Origin: Sitta carolinensis | Taxonomy: Eukaryota; Chordata; Aves; Passeriformes; Sittidae | Reading direction: 5' to 3' | Length of the DNA stretch: 64,000 nucleotides | NCBI GenBank assembly: GCA_032173965.1 | Contig: CM063292.1 | Coordinates: 2,494,001 to 2,558,000, forward strand | Shown here: positions 11,037-23,518 of the stretch, in pieces | Layout: each line of letters starts with the position of its first letter | Numbering within the stretch: the first letter of the stretch is position 1 | Notes under the pieces: generated by a model | The model's input: the letters and a program-made list of their open reading frames with translations, nothing else | Told to the model about the DNA's origin: nothing | Databases searched by the model: none | Made by a program: the position numbers and the translations under genes

Positions 11037-14000
11037 GTTTAAACACTGAAGCACAGCAGTGGAAAACTGGGGATTTCACAGTAATTTTAATGAAACTGGT
11101 GGAGTTTGTAACAGCCTCTGAGTGTTAAAGTGAGAAATGAAAGGAAGGCAATAAATGATGCCTGGAGCCTCGGAGCATTTTTACACAGGAGCAGCAACCC
11201 CAGGTGCAGGAAAATCTTTGCCTGTCCATGAAGGTTCATTTTCCAAAGGCTGAATACCCTGGGGCTGGTTCTCACCTTGCCCCATGCTGAATTCATTCCT
11301 CTCCAAACAACCAGGAGCTGCTCAGGAGGAGCTGATTCATCACAACCCAATCCTTGAGACATCCTGCTCCTTATCAACCCCTCAGGGCTATCGGGAGAGG
11401 TGAGGCTGGAAACCAGCCCGGTGAATTTCATAATTCACTCCTGATTTGTGTGGCTGTCACCGATGGACGCTGAGGTGCTGCCAGAGATGGGATCTGATTT
11501 CAGGGCAGGGCCAGATCTTAAAATAGGAGGATGGGAATGAACGGTAACGTTTGTTTTCCCTTTTATTGGCGTGCTGTAAAGGTTCACCTCCAGCCTGGGC
11601 TGTCAGTTGGGCACGATGTGGCAACCCTGGCGTTCCGGGAATCATGCCTAGGGGGTGGCCCGTGGACCTGTGACCCCAATCTGAGCTGACTTCAGCACAC
11701 CTCCTGGTTTTTTTTTTGAGATAAGACATAGTGGTGTGTTGATCATATCTCTCCCGTTCCTTACTTTTCTGCTGTTTTAGCTGTTTTATTAGGGTTTTTT
11801 TTGGTCACACGTGGAGGCTGACAGAGTCAGAGCTGGGGTCCTGTGCATTCACTCAGCTTTTCTCAGGCTGGATTTGGGGCAGAGCCAATTCTCCCCCAAA
11901 CCAGCAGCTTTCCATCACATGCTTCAGCTTCGGAGTCTGCAGGTGTGATTATCTCATCTGGTTCTGGGGTAGCTCCACTGCCTACAAAAGGCAAGTGCTT
12001 AAGCTTTGAAAATTCCCAGAGCTGCAAAAAAAGTTCCCCGACTCCTTTCCCCAACACCAAGAGCTGCTCTCAGTTTTGAACAGGCAAAAACTGGAGTTTC
12101 ACTGAAATGAGCTGAAAAAAGTCCTCCCCATCCTGTAACCCCTCTCCTTTTCCAGATATTTATTGTATGCTTGTGTTACAGCCTCCTCCTGGATCTGGAA
12201 TTTAAGAAGAATTCTGGCTTGAGACCAAATTTTCAAAGCAAGTAGGAAAAAAATTAAACCAATGAGCTGCAGTGTGCAGAGAAAACTAAAATTGACTAAA
12301 TAAATATTTATTTAATTCTACTGACGCTTCCTGAATAGTCGAGGAGGACTTTTCCTGCTGGGATGAACCAGGATGAGATCCATTCCCTGTGACAAAACAA
12401 GCCTGGAGTTCGGACTTTGGCCTCTGCCGAGAATTAATTAACCTGCAGCGCTCTGCTCTTAGAGAGATCTCAGCTCCTGGGTTTCCCACCAGTGGGACGC
12501 TGAGGCTGGGGATGCCCCCTGCTTTAAAAATCAGAATTTCCTTGCAGAAATTCTGGTAGAAGAAGTGACAAGTGCCGGAGCGGGTGCAGGAGTGGCCTCG
12601 GGGCTCATTTACATCTCGGCGGGTGAGAAGTGGGGCGTGAGCTGCTTTCCTGTCAGCGCCAGCCTTGGCCCTAAAAACCCCCGGTGTGTTTTGTGTCTTT
12701 TGTGAGATCTTGAAAGGGGAAAAGCCCTGAGAGCTGCCCAACCTCTTTTCCTTGTGCGTGGATTCGCTGGCGTCTTGTTGTGGGGTTGAGCCTCTCCTTT
12801 GTCACCTCTATTCGTGGTGGCCTTGGCTCGTTAAACGTCTGGAGTTAATGATCTCTTGTGACCTAAATGATTTTATTGTTGTATTTGCTCCTCGCAGGAG
12901 GTTGGCTCCATTCTTAGAAGTGTTGGATGGGGCTTGGAGCAAACAAAATTCTCCAGGAAATATTCCCCAAGATGTTTTGTCCCAGTGTTCATCTTTGGAC
13001 CTGAAGGAAATAAAAGTGCTCTGTGGAGGGGAGCTGGTGTCCCAGCCATGCTGGGAGAAGGATTCCCTTGGTCTGACTCTGGAATTCTTCAGGATCCCAT
13101 GTCCCTGAAGCCTCAACTTGCTGGGCATGTGTGCAGGAGCTGAGCTTGGGGACATTCATGTGGAAAGGAACATGTTTAATAGAGTCCTTAATTAAGGAGC
13201 TCTTTCTGGCATCCCAACTTTCCTCAAACAATAAATGCTGTGTCAGACAAGCTGCAGGGCTGGGGAGGAGGGATTATTCTGCCATATTGAGTATTCCAGG
13301 GAATTAGAGAAATCTATTTTACCTGCTTTATTTTGTTTTCCCTGTTGTTAACGACTCCTTGTCCCTTTTTTCCCCACCGTGTTTGGTGCAGGAGGTTGCA
13401 GGGTGGAGCGGGACATTAAGCCCTGTACTCCTTCCACATCCTTGTATCTACACCGAGGTGGAAGACAGAACTGAGCACCTCTTCAGGGCAAAAGGGTGTT
13501 TTGTAGGAATAAACAACAAAAAGAGAGAGCAAACCAGGTCAGAGACAAATCCAGCCCTCAGTGTTTGCAAAAGAGCTGGAAATCTCACAAGGCTGAGTCG
13601 CGCCTCATGAGATTTCTGATACTTCCCACTTCTGGCTGGGCCAGAAATACCACAAGAACAACGCTGCATCATCATTCTCAGCTCTGGCTCTGCTCTTCCC
13701 ACATCCCAGCAGGGATCAGCCTCCCAAAGCTCCTCCAGGCTGAGGATCCGCCGGCACCGGCTGCGGCACCGCCGAGCAGCGCAGACGCCATCCGGCTTTT
13801 CCTCTTGGCCCCATGTGTCGAGCAGGGAGATATTTTTGGTCGAGAAATCAAATGACTCATTTTGTGGATCCCAAGAACTATTTCGGGCCAGGGCATCATC
13901 CCCTGCTGATGCTGCCCCTGAGGCATCTTCAGCCACGCCGGGGCAGGTGGGTGCACCAAGGGCGCTGCATCCTTGGCTCTCCAGATCCAGCTGGATGGCA

Positions 14001-14589
14001 GAGCCTGGAGGTTGCCGGTGCCCAGGGGTGTTGTGCAATCCCACTGTTCACGTTTCAGCTCGCTCCTTACCCTTTCCGCCCTCCGGCCGCGTTTGTTGTG
14101 CAGAGGAAGCTTCTCAGGAGCCCCAACAAACAGACAGGAAACCGAGTCTCTCGCTGCGCGGACACATTGTCTGCCCGGGGCTAAATTTGAACATAAAAAG
14201 GCCTGATTTATTTCTTTTATTTATAAATCCCGAGCTGTGTGCTTTGAAGAGGAGCCTGGGTTGGGAAGGGTGCAGGAGACGGGTGAGGGGAAGGGCAGCC
14301 AGCGCTGTGTGGACCGAAGCCCAGCTCTGGTGTGTGGGGTGGGATCAGGGCAGGGTTGGATGCTCTGTGCCATGACCTGGAGTGATGGGCAGGTGGAAGT
14401 GGCCAGCTGAGATGGTGGGGCTTGGATGGGACAGCTCTGGGTGACCAGTTTTGGGGTGGATATTGCTCATGGGCCTCCCCTGTGTGGATGGTGGTGAAGG
14501 TGGTGCTGGGATCCAACCTACATTGCCTGGCTGAGGCTGAAATCCTGGGTGGCTCAGTGTCCCCACAGAGGTTGGGTGATGAGGGATTA
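11037..14589. other. Intergenic DNA, no gene recognised
   Basis: It contains several repeat-poor stretches (about 11.85-12.1, 12.3-12.7 and 13.6-14.2 kb) with scattered CpG. A segment at about 12.9-13.0 kb has a CR1-like phrase ('ggatggggcttggagcaa') that may be a decayed remnant. No RNA gene was recognised. Confidence 0.5.
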
Positions 14590-14745
14590 ATATCCAGGAT
14601 TGGATTCCTGGGAGTGCTTAAAGCCAGGTTGGATGGGGCTTGGAGCCATTTTGGATAGTGGAAAGTGTCCCTGCCCTTGGCAGGGGTTGGAACAAGATAA
14701 TCATTAAGGCCCCTTCCAAGCCAAACCATCCCAAGATTCCATGGC
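14590..14745 (+). repeat. CR1 LINE 3'-end fragment
   Basis: The CR1 phrases appear in sense order: 'aaagccaggttggatggg', 'gcttggagccattttggat', 'tgtccctgcccttggcagg', 'ccccttccaagccaaacc'. It ends at a decayed 'attccatgg' tail. Confidence 0.88.
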
Positions 14746-17700
14746 CAGCAAGGCCAGGTGGCCACTCCATGCCAACACCTGGAGTCACCACCACTGGCCT
14801 TGGCCACCACCTCTGGAGAAGCTGCTCAAATCCCCAGCAGCATCAGAGCTGCCTCCCACAAACCCACAAGCTCCACCAGTCCCCAGGGACCCTGGTGAGA
14901 CCATCAGAGAAACCAGAGGCTCCTTGGGAGATGTTTTTTTTTTATTTTCCATGTACCAGTGGGTATTTCCAGGCAAAGGTAGTGTGAGAGAGGCAGGCAG
15001 CTCTCAGTCACCGCAGCAGACTTTAAAAAGTGAAAACATGAAGTTGAAAGCTGCTTGAACCTGCAGCAACTTCCCAAATCCCACCTGAAATTTAGCAAAA
15101 GGCACAAGGAAAGTAAAAGTTCCAGTGCTGCTTTTTTGGTGTTTGTATTTTTTTTTTTTAATGTTGTTGTTGTTCTTGGAGAAACATCGCCCTTTATTCT
15201 GAGAAAAGGGAAGCTCTGGGGCCGTGGCTTCTGGGGAGTTGTGAATCTGCCCCCTCAGGAGAGCAAAATTGGGGTCAACTCCAGCACCCAGGGTTGCACC
15301 AGGGCTTGGGCAATGCAGCAGCGATGCTGAGGGTCCTGTGGCAGAGCCAGGAGCTGCAGGAGGAGACACAGGGGGGGACACAGAGGAGGAGCAGCCTCTT
15401 ATCCTCCCTCTCTGCCCCATTAGGAGCACGGCTGGGTTTGGCATGGAGCTGCTCCATCTCTCCCCTCCTGCTGCTGAGGTCGGGCTCAGCTGCACCAAAA
15501 CCCACCGGGCACAGCGACCCTTTTCTTTATTTAACCCTCCCCGAGCCCAGGATGGAGGAGCCACTTCCACATTTGCTGCTGGCCACGGGCAAAAAGCCCT
15601 TGGAGCCGTTTCTGCTCCTCCTGCCCGGCCTGTCTCGCTCACAGATGCTCAAACCACACGTTCCTTTGCCCATCACAGATGGACACAGCTAAAAATACCC
15701 CCAAAAAAACGCCTGGCCACAGGAGTCCTGCGAGGGTCTCCCAGCCAGAGCAGCTGGGGCTGAGAGGACAGGCTAAAATTAGGGATGTGCTGCAAGTTTC
15801 TGAAGATCCCAAAGCATGAGGTGAAAGTGGGTTAACTGAAAAGCTGAGGGTGTTTTTGGGGTTATTTCTGCCCAGGGAGGGTCAGGAGGAGAAATTAGGG
15901 AGCCCTCTTGGGCATGGGTTTAGTGGGGTCTCTCCATCACCTTGGGGACTCTGCTTTGTGGGGTCACCACCCTCGCAGGGAGCTGCATTCTGGGGCCCTA
16001 AGGTGCTAAGGCTGTGCTGTACCCACAGATTTTATTTTTTTTGGGAGAAATCTGCAGGTTTTGGCACCTTTGCCTCACAAAGGAGGAGTCCAGTCCAGCA
16101 TCCCAGTGTAGCTGCACACTCCAGCTGAGCCCCACCCTGCCCAGGAGGATCCCCAAACCCTCCATCCTTCCACAAGGACAGCAGCTGGAGCGTGCAAATC
16201 TCTCTCTGGTACTTCCAGCCATGACCCACGAGCAGAGGACACGCCTGGAATTGTGTGTGGCTCTGTTTGGGACCCCTTTGTGGCCCCACCAAGCCCAGGG
16301 GAATCCATCCCATCCCCGTGCCCCCACCTTGCACAACCCGCCGGGTCCTTCTCCTTCTCCTTCCTCCCCTGGGTGAAATCAGAGCTGTTATTTCAAAGAG
16401 AAGCTTGTGATTTATCGCTGTAATCTCAACCACAAGTTGAGCTGGCAGGAGATAGGGGAGCCACGAGGAGTAACAGAGGGGTTGGCCATTCATTTCAGCA
16501 TCCCCTGCGCTCTTGAGGTTTTTATTTCTTCAGCACAGCAGCAGGGAAATATGAGTTTCTCATAGAAAGAGGAGAAAATGAAAAGGAAAAAAAAAAAAAA
16601 GAATTGCCCAGGATTTGTGCCCAAGTAGCTCAAAATGGGGTTGATTCTTTGCATTCTGGTTTTTAAATCAGTTTTTGAGCTTCAAAACCTGAGATCATTG
16701 CAGCAAGCAGAGGAACCAGCCCTGCCTGGCGAAGGGGGACACCCTGGGATGGTGCTGCTGGTCCAAGGGCAGAGCTGAGTGGGGCTTTCTCCTTATTTTT
16801 CCCATTTTCCCCTCCTCCATAAGTCACTTTTACAGCTCCCAGCAGCCAGGCTGCAAAGCCCAGCTTTGCAGGGATGTTAATGAGTCTTTAAATCAAAGGT
16901 TTGTGGTGGCCAAAGCAAACCTGGGGTCTCCTTCCAGAAAGGGGCTGCACAGAGAACTCCCAAACACCACCTGGCTGTGAAGGAACAGCATTTTCATCGT
17001 TGTTATTTCAATTTTTTCCTAATTTATATCTAGTTTTATGCTTTATTTAAGGCTTTCAATCGTATTTCCCCCACTTTAGAATGGACCTAGAAGCTGATTT
17101 TTTGCTAAGTATCAGTGAGATGCCCATCATCTCATGAAATTTCAAACCCTGGAGAGTCACTAAACCTGCCAAATTTCCTAATTTTCTCAACACTTGAGCT
17201 CTTTGCATCCAATATTCCAAGCTCCTGGTGTGCTCAGGAGAAATCCATCAATTTTTTATGCGTTTTCCTTGTTTTACAGAAGAAAATGCTGTTTTTATAG
17301 GCTGGCTGCAGACTGTGGGGGAGTCAGACAGATTTTCACCCACTCTGAGGAAATGACAAAGCATTAACTCCCCTGCAAGGCACTGAAATAGTTTTCATTA
17401 AAGCCAATCTTTGCAAGGAGTTGTTTTTCAAGCAAAATAAAAAAAAAAAAAAACCCCAAGAAACAAAACAAAACAAAAAAATGAAAAGAAAAAGAAAGAG
17501 AAAAAAAATTTGCTCTTTCTTGGCCTTTCTGCTTTGCTAATCCACTTTGACATTTATTAGCAATTATTTATTTCCTTCCCAGTTGGCTGTTTATGGTGCA
17601 ATTTTTCAACCAAATAGGCATTACTCAATAATAACCCCTGCAGAAAGGCAATTAGGAAACGTGAAGGGGGTGGCTACAGAGATTCTGGGGCTTTCCCCTG

Positions 17701-18239
17701 CCCCAAAATCTCATTTTTTTGGCCCAAACAGAGCTGGAGATGCAGCCAGGCTCTGGGATTGGAGCATCACCATCTCATCCCATGCTCATCCAGGGGTTTG
17801 TTCCCTGTTTGCAGCTTTTGCACGGAGCCACGAGCTGCAAAGCCCAGATTTAGGAAGGCCCCAATTTTGTTGTCTCCTGGGTAATAATCTTCTTTCTTCC
17901 CTTTGGGTTTGGGTGATGAGGAAGGGCTGTAAAAAAACAGGATTCTTGTTCCTTAATGAAAATGCTCCGTGCCCAAAGACGAGTTCCCATGAAGCCGCAA
18001 GGTAGTGCAAAACTGAAAAGAAAATTAAAAAATATTTCCAAAGGCAGCTCAACCTCTGGGTGCAGCACCTCAGGAGCGTTTCCCCATTCCACCCCTTTGT
18101 GGGGACAGCTCAGGACAGGTCACCCACCCTCCAAAATCCCCCCTGAGCCATGGCTTTCTCAAGAAAAGGCTCCTTGCATGCAAAAAGCCACAGAGGGGGG
18201 AAAAAAAGAAGCAGGTTCGAGTTGAAATGATGGAGTTTA
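14746..18239. other. Intergenic DNA with low-complexity A-rich tract
   Basis: No recognisable gene. The AT-rich, repeat-poor part is listed separately as candidate regulatory DNA. An A-rich tract with interspersed C and G occupies about 17436-17509. Confidence 0.5.
16980..17420. promoter_or_regulatory. Candidate conserved noncoding segment
   Basis: An AT-rich block free of recognisable CR1 or LTR sequence, with several homeodomain-like TAAT and TTTAT words and no long ORF. The call rests on composition and on its place in a gene-poor interval next to a developmental regulator. I cannot measure conservation. Confidence 0.2.
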
Positions 18240-18600
18240 TAAGGAAATAAAGCCTTTTTCTGGCTGGGCCTTGCACTGATCAGCCCTTGATCCTCTTGAG
18301 GGGGCTGAGGGGAGTCTGGAGGCTGAGCTGGGACAGAGACCAGACAGAGCAAAAGGATAAAATAGGGATTTATTAAAAGGTCTCAATAGGAACACCTGGG
18401 CAGTGCAAGAGTCCGGCTGGGCCACAGCCAAAATGGGCACAAAATGGATCACAAGGGCTCACACCTTGGTAAGTTCTGGTCCATGAGCATATTCTCTCTT
18501 CACAGAGAGCTCAGCAGCACTTAATATGAAATCCAGAACCACACACTAAACCAGCACAGAATGTGCAAAACATAAAAGCTCAAACTTAAGGCGTCATTTA
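18240..18600 (-). mobile_element. Endogenous retrovirus LTR fragment
   Basis: The plus strand shows 'agggatttattaaaaggtct', 'cacctgggcagtgcaagag', 'ccaaaatgggcacaaaatgg' and 'ctcacaccttggtaagtt'. From memory this resembles the end of passerine retroviral LTRs, read here in reverse. The reverse complement carries an AATAAA polyadenylation hexamer, as LTRs do. No internal retroviral genes flank it, so it is probably a solo or partial LTR. The boundaries are approximate and no target-site duplication was found. Confidence 0.55.
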
Positions 18601-19004
18601 GAAGGCATCGAGGGCATGATGCTGGTGGGGTTTGGGCACCTCCCTGATGCCACCCGCTGGGGGGGAGTGACAAAAGCCCCCCAGGCACTGCTGGGTGCTG
18701 GCAGGAACCACGCTAGAGAGGGGTGAGAGCACAGCGGGTGCTGCTCGAAGGTGGGGACAGCCCAGTCCTGGTTCTGCTTGGCTGGAGCTGGCACCCGAAA
18801 TAATCAAACCTCACCCCGGCCTTTCTGCTGCTGAGGGAAACTTCATTTTCATTTTCCGACCACTTTCCCGGCCGGGGCTGCTCAGGGTGGGGGTTGTTCA
18901 GCACCAAGTGCCACTGAAATGTCCCTTGGGTTGGCTCTGGGGTGGCTTTTGGCCAGGCAGGGGGAGCTGGGGTGGGGATACAGCCCGAGCAGTGCTGGGA
19001 GTGG

Positions 19005-19440
19005 GATCATAAACCGTGGGATGGAAGGGATCTTAAATCTCATCTCATTCCACCCCTGCCATGGCAGGGACACCTTCCCAGGTTGCTCCCAGCCCTGTCC
19101 AGCCTGGCCTTGGACACTTTCAGGGATCCAGGAGCAGCTCTGGGCATCTGTGCCAAGGCCTGCCCACCCTCACAGGGAAGAATTCCTTCCCAAGATCCTG
19201 TCTAACCCTCAGTGTGAAGCCATTCCCCCTTTCCTGTCATTGCAGCTTTTACCCAAGTCTGTCTCCATCTTTCCTGCGGCTCCCCTCAGGCCACAATTAA
19301 ATCACTCTGAATCTTGTCTTTTCCAGGCTGAGCAATCCCAATTCTTTTCCCCACGGCAGAGCTGCTCTGTCCCTCTGGTCACCCTGGTGCCTCTGGGCTC
19401 GCTCCAGCAGGTCGGCTGGAACGTTGTGCTGCTCCCAACA
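19005..19440 (-). repeat. CR1 LINE fragment, about 435 bp
   Basis: A long reverse-oriented CR1 3' portion. On the plus strand it runs from 'gatggaagggatcttaaat' through 'ccatggcagggacaccttcc', 'ggccttggacactttcag' and 'caccctcacagggaagaatt' to 'ttttccaggctgagcaat'. The octamer tail is degraded. Confidence 0.9.
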
Positions 19441-19454
19441 AACCTGTAGGATCA

Positions 19455-19515
19455 CAGATCCACTGGGAAGGTGGCCTTGCCCATTTCCAACCCAAACCAT
19501 TCCATAAATTCCACA
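19455..19515 (+). repeat. Short CR1-like tail on the opposite strand
   Basis: 'Atttccaacccaaaccattcc' minus its first base matches the end of a CR1 in sense orientation. It sits just after the reverse-oriented copy, so the two 3' regions lie close together in opposite orientations. Confidence 0.5.
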
Positions 19516-22361
19516 CTACTCCCCCTCCAGGCTGTGATAATGCTTAAATCACCCCCCCTCTAGCCCATAAACCCTCCACAGCTCCTCCAGACAAGATTAA
19601 GCTCACCAATAACGAATCCAGAGGGTTTTCCCTCTATTTATATGGACCATCAAGGCTTGTGGACAGCCCCTGGTGCATTCCTTGATGTCTGCCATGAATC
19701 CCACACTCCCTGGTGCCCTGCACTTCCCCTCCCTCCACGTGGATTGAATATTTCCTTGGTGTTTCCAGGGGCTGAAAACATTTCTCTGCGTGGATTCCTT
19801 TAAATCCCACCCCCAAAGCAACCCTCTGGATCATTGAAAGAGGGAATGTTTGTACCGAGGGTTTTATAGGGAGCCTGGGAATTGTTTTGCTGCTAACAAA
19901 CTTTGCACACGCCTTAACAAAATGCAAATATCCCAGTTCTGATGTTGCTAAAACACAGAGCTGAGATCACAGGGACTTGTTCAGGATGTTGATTTCTTCT
20001 TTAGCTGCTTATTCTTGCTATTTGCTTGGAAAAAAATGTGGTTTTCTGTTTGCAATAAATAGAACAGAGTGAAAAACATGACTTCTAAGCAAATCTCAGA
20101 AATTAGGAGCTTCGAATCCTTCTGGATTTCCCCCTCCATGGGGGAAAAGATCTGGCTAGAAGTAATAAGCACAGCCTGGGAAGTGAACAGTGGGAATATT
20201 CTGACTGAACGGGAAGACTCCACAGCCACGGAGAACCATTAGTCAGTGTTAATTAGGGTTGATTGACTGAGAACAGAGTATGACACGAGCCTGGCAGCGC
20301 TGCTGAGAGCCTGTGTTGAGTCACTGGGAAAACCACAGGCTGTTGTTAGAGGGAAAAAAAAAATAATAAAAAAATATAAATACAAGAGCAGGTGCGATTT
20401 TCCTGGTCCTGAGCGATGAAAGAACCTGGAATTGGGCATCAACCCCAATTACTGGGGATGGTGCCCCTGTTCTGCAGATCCAGCCCCGTTTGGCACCCTC
20501 AGAGGGCGATGGAGAATCCTCCCCTGGGAATCTTATCTCTGCCAGGGATGTGCATCCCAGGAATGTGAAGGCTCCAAGTCCTCAAAAGGTGGCAAAGAGG
20601 GAATGGAGGAGACTTTCCCCACCACCCCTCCACAGGCAGAGCTTCTGGTTGGATCCAGCCCTGCCTTAGAGAGCTCTCCTCTCCAGAGGAAGCTTTAGGG
20701 CTGTGGAAAATCACTTCCCCAAATCCTCCCTGCTCTTTCACCACTGGAAGGTCCTGCAAAACCCAGATGGGCACAACGTGTGTTACTGAGGGAAAATGTG
20801 GAGAAAGCAGAGAAAATCCCAGCGAGGGAGGGTTCTGGCAGCCTGGGAAGCAGCTCCACAGGGCCTTTGGAATGTGCTTGCTGCAGCTCAGAGGCTGGAA
20901 AGGCTCAGGGGCTCAGTGGAGAGGCCATTCCACTGGGAGCCATCTCCCTGCCCCTTCCTCCAAACCCTGAAACCTCTGATTTCACTTTTCCACGATTTCC
21001 TTTTTGCTGCTGTAAATTCCCACAGCTTTACCAACCCTGCTGTGACATCAGTGACAATCCCAGCTGGGGCTCCTGGTGCCTTCTGCAACACCAGGAGCTG
21101 ATCTCCATCATCACCTCCCACAGCTCAGTTAGGGGCTGGGAGACGACAAAAAACCCCAAAACCCTCCAGCACCCCTGGCTGTGGGGTTTTTTTTGCATGA
21201 TTTGGGGCTGGTTTGGCTCTGTCCCTCCTCCCTGCACACCTTGATCCCCTTGCCCACGTGCTCCAGCCATAAATGTAACGGCACGGTCAGAGTCTCACCA
21301 TTATTGTTCATCCTGTTCTTATATAACAACCAAGTTGGCTCCTTTGACTCGCCGACTGCTCCCTCCTGCAGGAATTGTGCTGTCAGTCGAGCCAGTCAAT
21401 GCAGGAAGTGGTCACTGGCATGGAAAATTTCAAATATTCAGTCGGATGGGCTGGTTTGCACCTGCTGGTTTGTAGGGCATGGATTTGGGTGGGATGCTCT
21501 GCTGCCAAGTGTCTGCTCTGCTCTTTGTTTGTTTTTTTTTTTCCCTAGAAAAATAGATTTTTGTGCTAAAATCCACTCGGTGCTCCTGGGAGCTGGTGGG
21601 AGGCAAAGGAAATGGGATTCATCGCTGTCCACCAGCACTGGAAAACTTGGAAAAACCTCTAAGTGTCCATCCCAGCCCAGCAGCTCCAAATGGATCGCTG
21701 GGGGGAATTGCTGTCCCAGAGCATCCCAGGGTACTGCCTCATCTGCTTAATCGCCTGTTAATTACCGGTTAATCACCTGTTCCACAGCAAAGCTCGAACT
21801 GTCCTTGCTCTGGGTTTCAGAGCTCTCCCTGCCTGGGTCGCTGGGAACGGGGAAGTGGGTTTGGAAAAGGCTCTCAAGGAGCTGACGTGATTCCTGGGAT
21901 TGCGCTGTGCAGTCAGGAGCTGGGCTCGCCGATCCGGTGGGTCCCTTTGGACTCGGTTTGTTCCATGAGTTCTGTCCCTTCTGCTCCCAGCTTGGTGTCC
22001 CCTGCGACCCCTGGGACCAAGAGGGGAGACTTTGGCCGGGTGGGCATGGCCGGGTGTGCATCAAAGCAGGGCTGCAGCTCCATTCCCTGGCTGAGCCCTC
22101 AAGCAAACCCGACAAATAAATCAGGGTTTATTGCACCCAAACAGCCGGGAATTTGAACTCAGCCACGATGCAGCAGATAAAATCTGAAAGATACCCAGCA
22201 GCAGCAGGGAAATCTTCACCTTAAACTGTGACTCTGCTCTTCCTGCCAAGCTTGTTCAAGGGATGCTCCTCAAAACCAAAATCCCCTCTCTCTGCTTGGG
22301 CACAGCTGTTTGGGGTGCTGGAAGCCAGAGTTTCTCCCTGGCACAGCTGCCAAGGTAGAGA
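19516..22361. other. Intergenic DNA, no gene recognised
   Basis: No known coding sequence. Repeat-poor parts at about 20.2-20.4, 21.24-21.45 and 22.1-22.3 kb are the likeliest regulatory pieces. Confidence 0.5.
21240..21450. promoter_or_regulatory. Candidate enhancer-like segment with ETS motif
   Basis: This repeat-free block contains 'gcaggaagtgg' (AGGAAGTG core at about 21403-21410), a consensus ETS-factor site. AT-rich words such as 'cttatataac' and 'ttcaaatattc' lie nearby. IRF8 is known to be controlled by the ETS factor PU.1 through distal elements, so a link is possible. It is inferred from one motif and location only. Confidence 0.2.
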
Positions 22362-22860
22362 TTCATAGAATCATAGAATTACAGAATCACAGAATCACAG
22401 AATCACAGAGTAATAGAATCACAAAATCATAGAATCACTCAGAATCACCAGGCTGGAAGAGACCTCCAGGATCAGCGAGTCCAGCCCAGCCCCAACCCCT
22501 CAAATAAACCACAGCCCCAGTGCCACAGCCAGGCTGGTTAAACACACCCAGGGATGGGCACTGCACCACCTGCCCGGGCAGAGCATTCTTGATTACTCTG
22601 TCAGTAAAAGAATTTTTGCTAATATCCAGCAGATATTTCCCTTGGTGCAGCTCCAGGCTGTGCCCTCTGGTTGTGTCAGAGCTGCTGGAGCCAGAGCCCA
22701 CCCCTGAGCACAGGAGCTGCAGGGAGTGAGGAGGGCACCCCTGAGTCTGCTCTGCTCCAGCTGAGCCCCCCAGCTCCCCCAGGGCTCCCTCTCAGGGTTT
22801 GTGTCCCCTCTCCAGCCCCGTTCCCTCCTCTGGATGCACTCCAGCAAGTTCTAGAGGAAC
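22362..22860 (-). repeat. CR1 LINE fragment with an expanded octamer tail
   Basis: A reverse-oriented CR1 of nearly 500 bp. Its 3' tail, read on the plus strand at 22362-22440, is about ten copies of 8-10-bp units like 'tagaatca' or 'cagaatca'. The body follows with 'ccaggctggaagagacctcc', 'cacacccagggatgggcac', 'ctaatatccagcagatatt' and 'caggctgtgccctctggtt'. Confidence 0.93.
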
Positions 22861-22980
22861 AGAGAGAGCTCCATATTTAGGAAGATAAAGCAGGAGCGAA
22901 CTCCCTAAAGGGATGGACTGAGGGTGAGGAGACGGTGAAGAGGCCAAAGCAGGCAGCTGTGGAGCCACAGGGACCTCTGT

Positions 22981-23011
22981 CCCCAGTGTCCCCAGTGTCC
23001 CCAGTGTCCCC
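22981..23011. repeat. 9-bp tandem repeat (CCCCAGTGT), about 3.4 copies
   Basis: Three perfect direct copies of CCCCAGTGT followed by CCCC. The array is short. Confidence 0.9.
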
Positions 23012-23119
23012 AAGCACTGGCAGCCCCCAGGAGCTCCCAGCCACCGGCTTGGCTGCGCCCAGGTCACCCCGAGCCACATGATCTGCAGGGCCTGAGCAGC
23101 GACAACAACAGGAACAATC

Positions 23120-23300
23120 TGTGGGAGAGGAACTTAGGGATGAACCCAACTTCTCTAAAGTATAAAAAGAGCCTGGGGGGGCCGCAAAAGGCATCGGCTC
23201 TGCACGCCCTCCCCTGCCGCCGCCGCTGCCGCCTCCGAGCGCTGACGGTTGGGAGCAGCCCTGGGGTTGTGCAACTCCAGTCGTGAGCTCTTGGCATGGC
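23120..23300 (+). promoter_or_regulatory. Possible TATA-box promoter
   Basis: TATAAAAAG at 23161-23169 is a strong TATA-box match. It is followed by GC-rich DNA with several CpG and CCGCCG runs at 23210-23240, and an ATG with an A at -4 and G at -3 relative to a start at 23296. A start site would be expected near 23190-23195. The ORF beginning at 23296 has a hydrophobic stretch early on, but it runs into a CR1 copy at 23521 and matches no family I know. A noncoding transcript, a short first exon, or chance are all possible. Confidence 0.3.
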
Positions 23301-23518
23301 CTCCAACACCCTGCCAGGGAAGGAAACACGATCCTGGAGGGCTCAAACGGCTCTGCTCGGCCTCAGCCTGCTGGTCGAGGCGGTGGTGCCAGGGAAAGGG
23401 GGAGCAGACCTGCAGGAAAGCCCGACAGAGCCTGCTGAAGAGCAGCAGGGATGGGGATTGGAAGGGGGGAGGGCTGTGTTTCCTGTCAAAGGATGCTCAT
23501 GCTCCTCAAAAGATTCAA

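Noticed and set aside
15004..15642. Minus-strand ORF of 212 codons
   Set aside because: Ala/Pro/Ser-rich, with a run of Lys and Asn encoded by a low-complexity T-rich stretch. No domain is seen.
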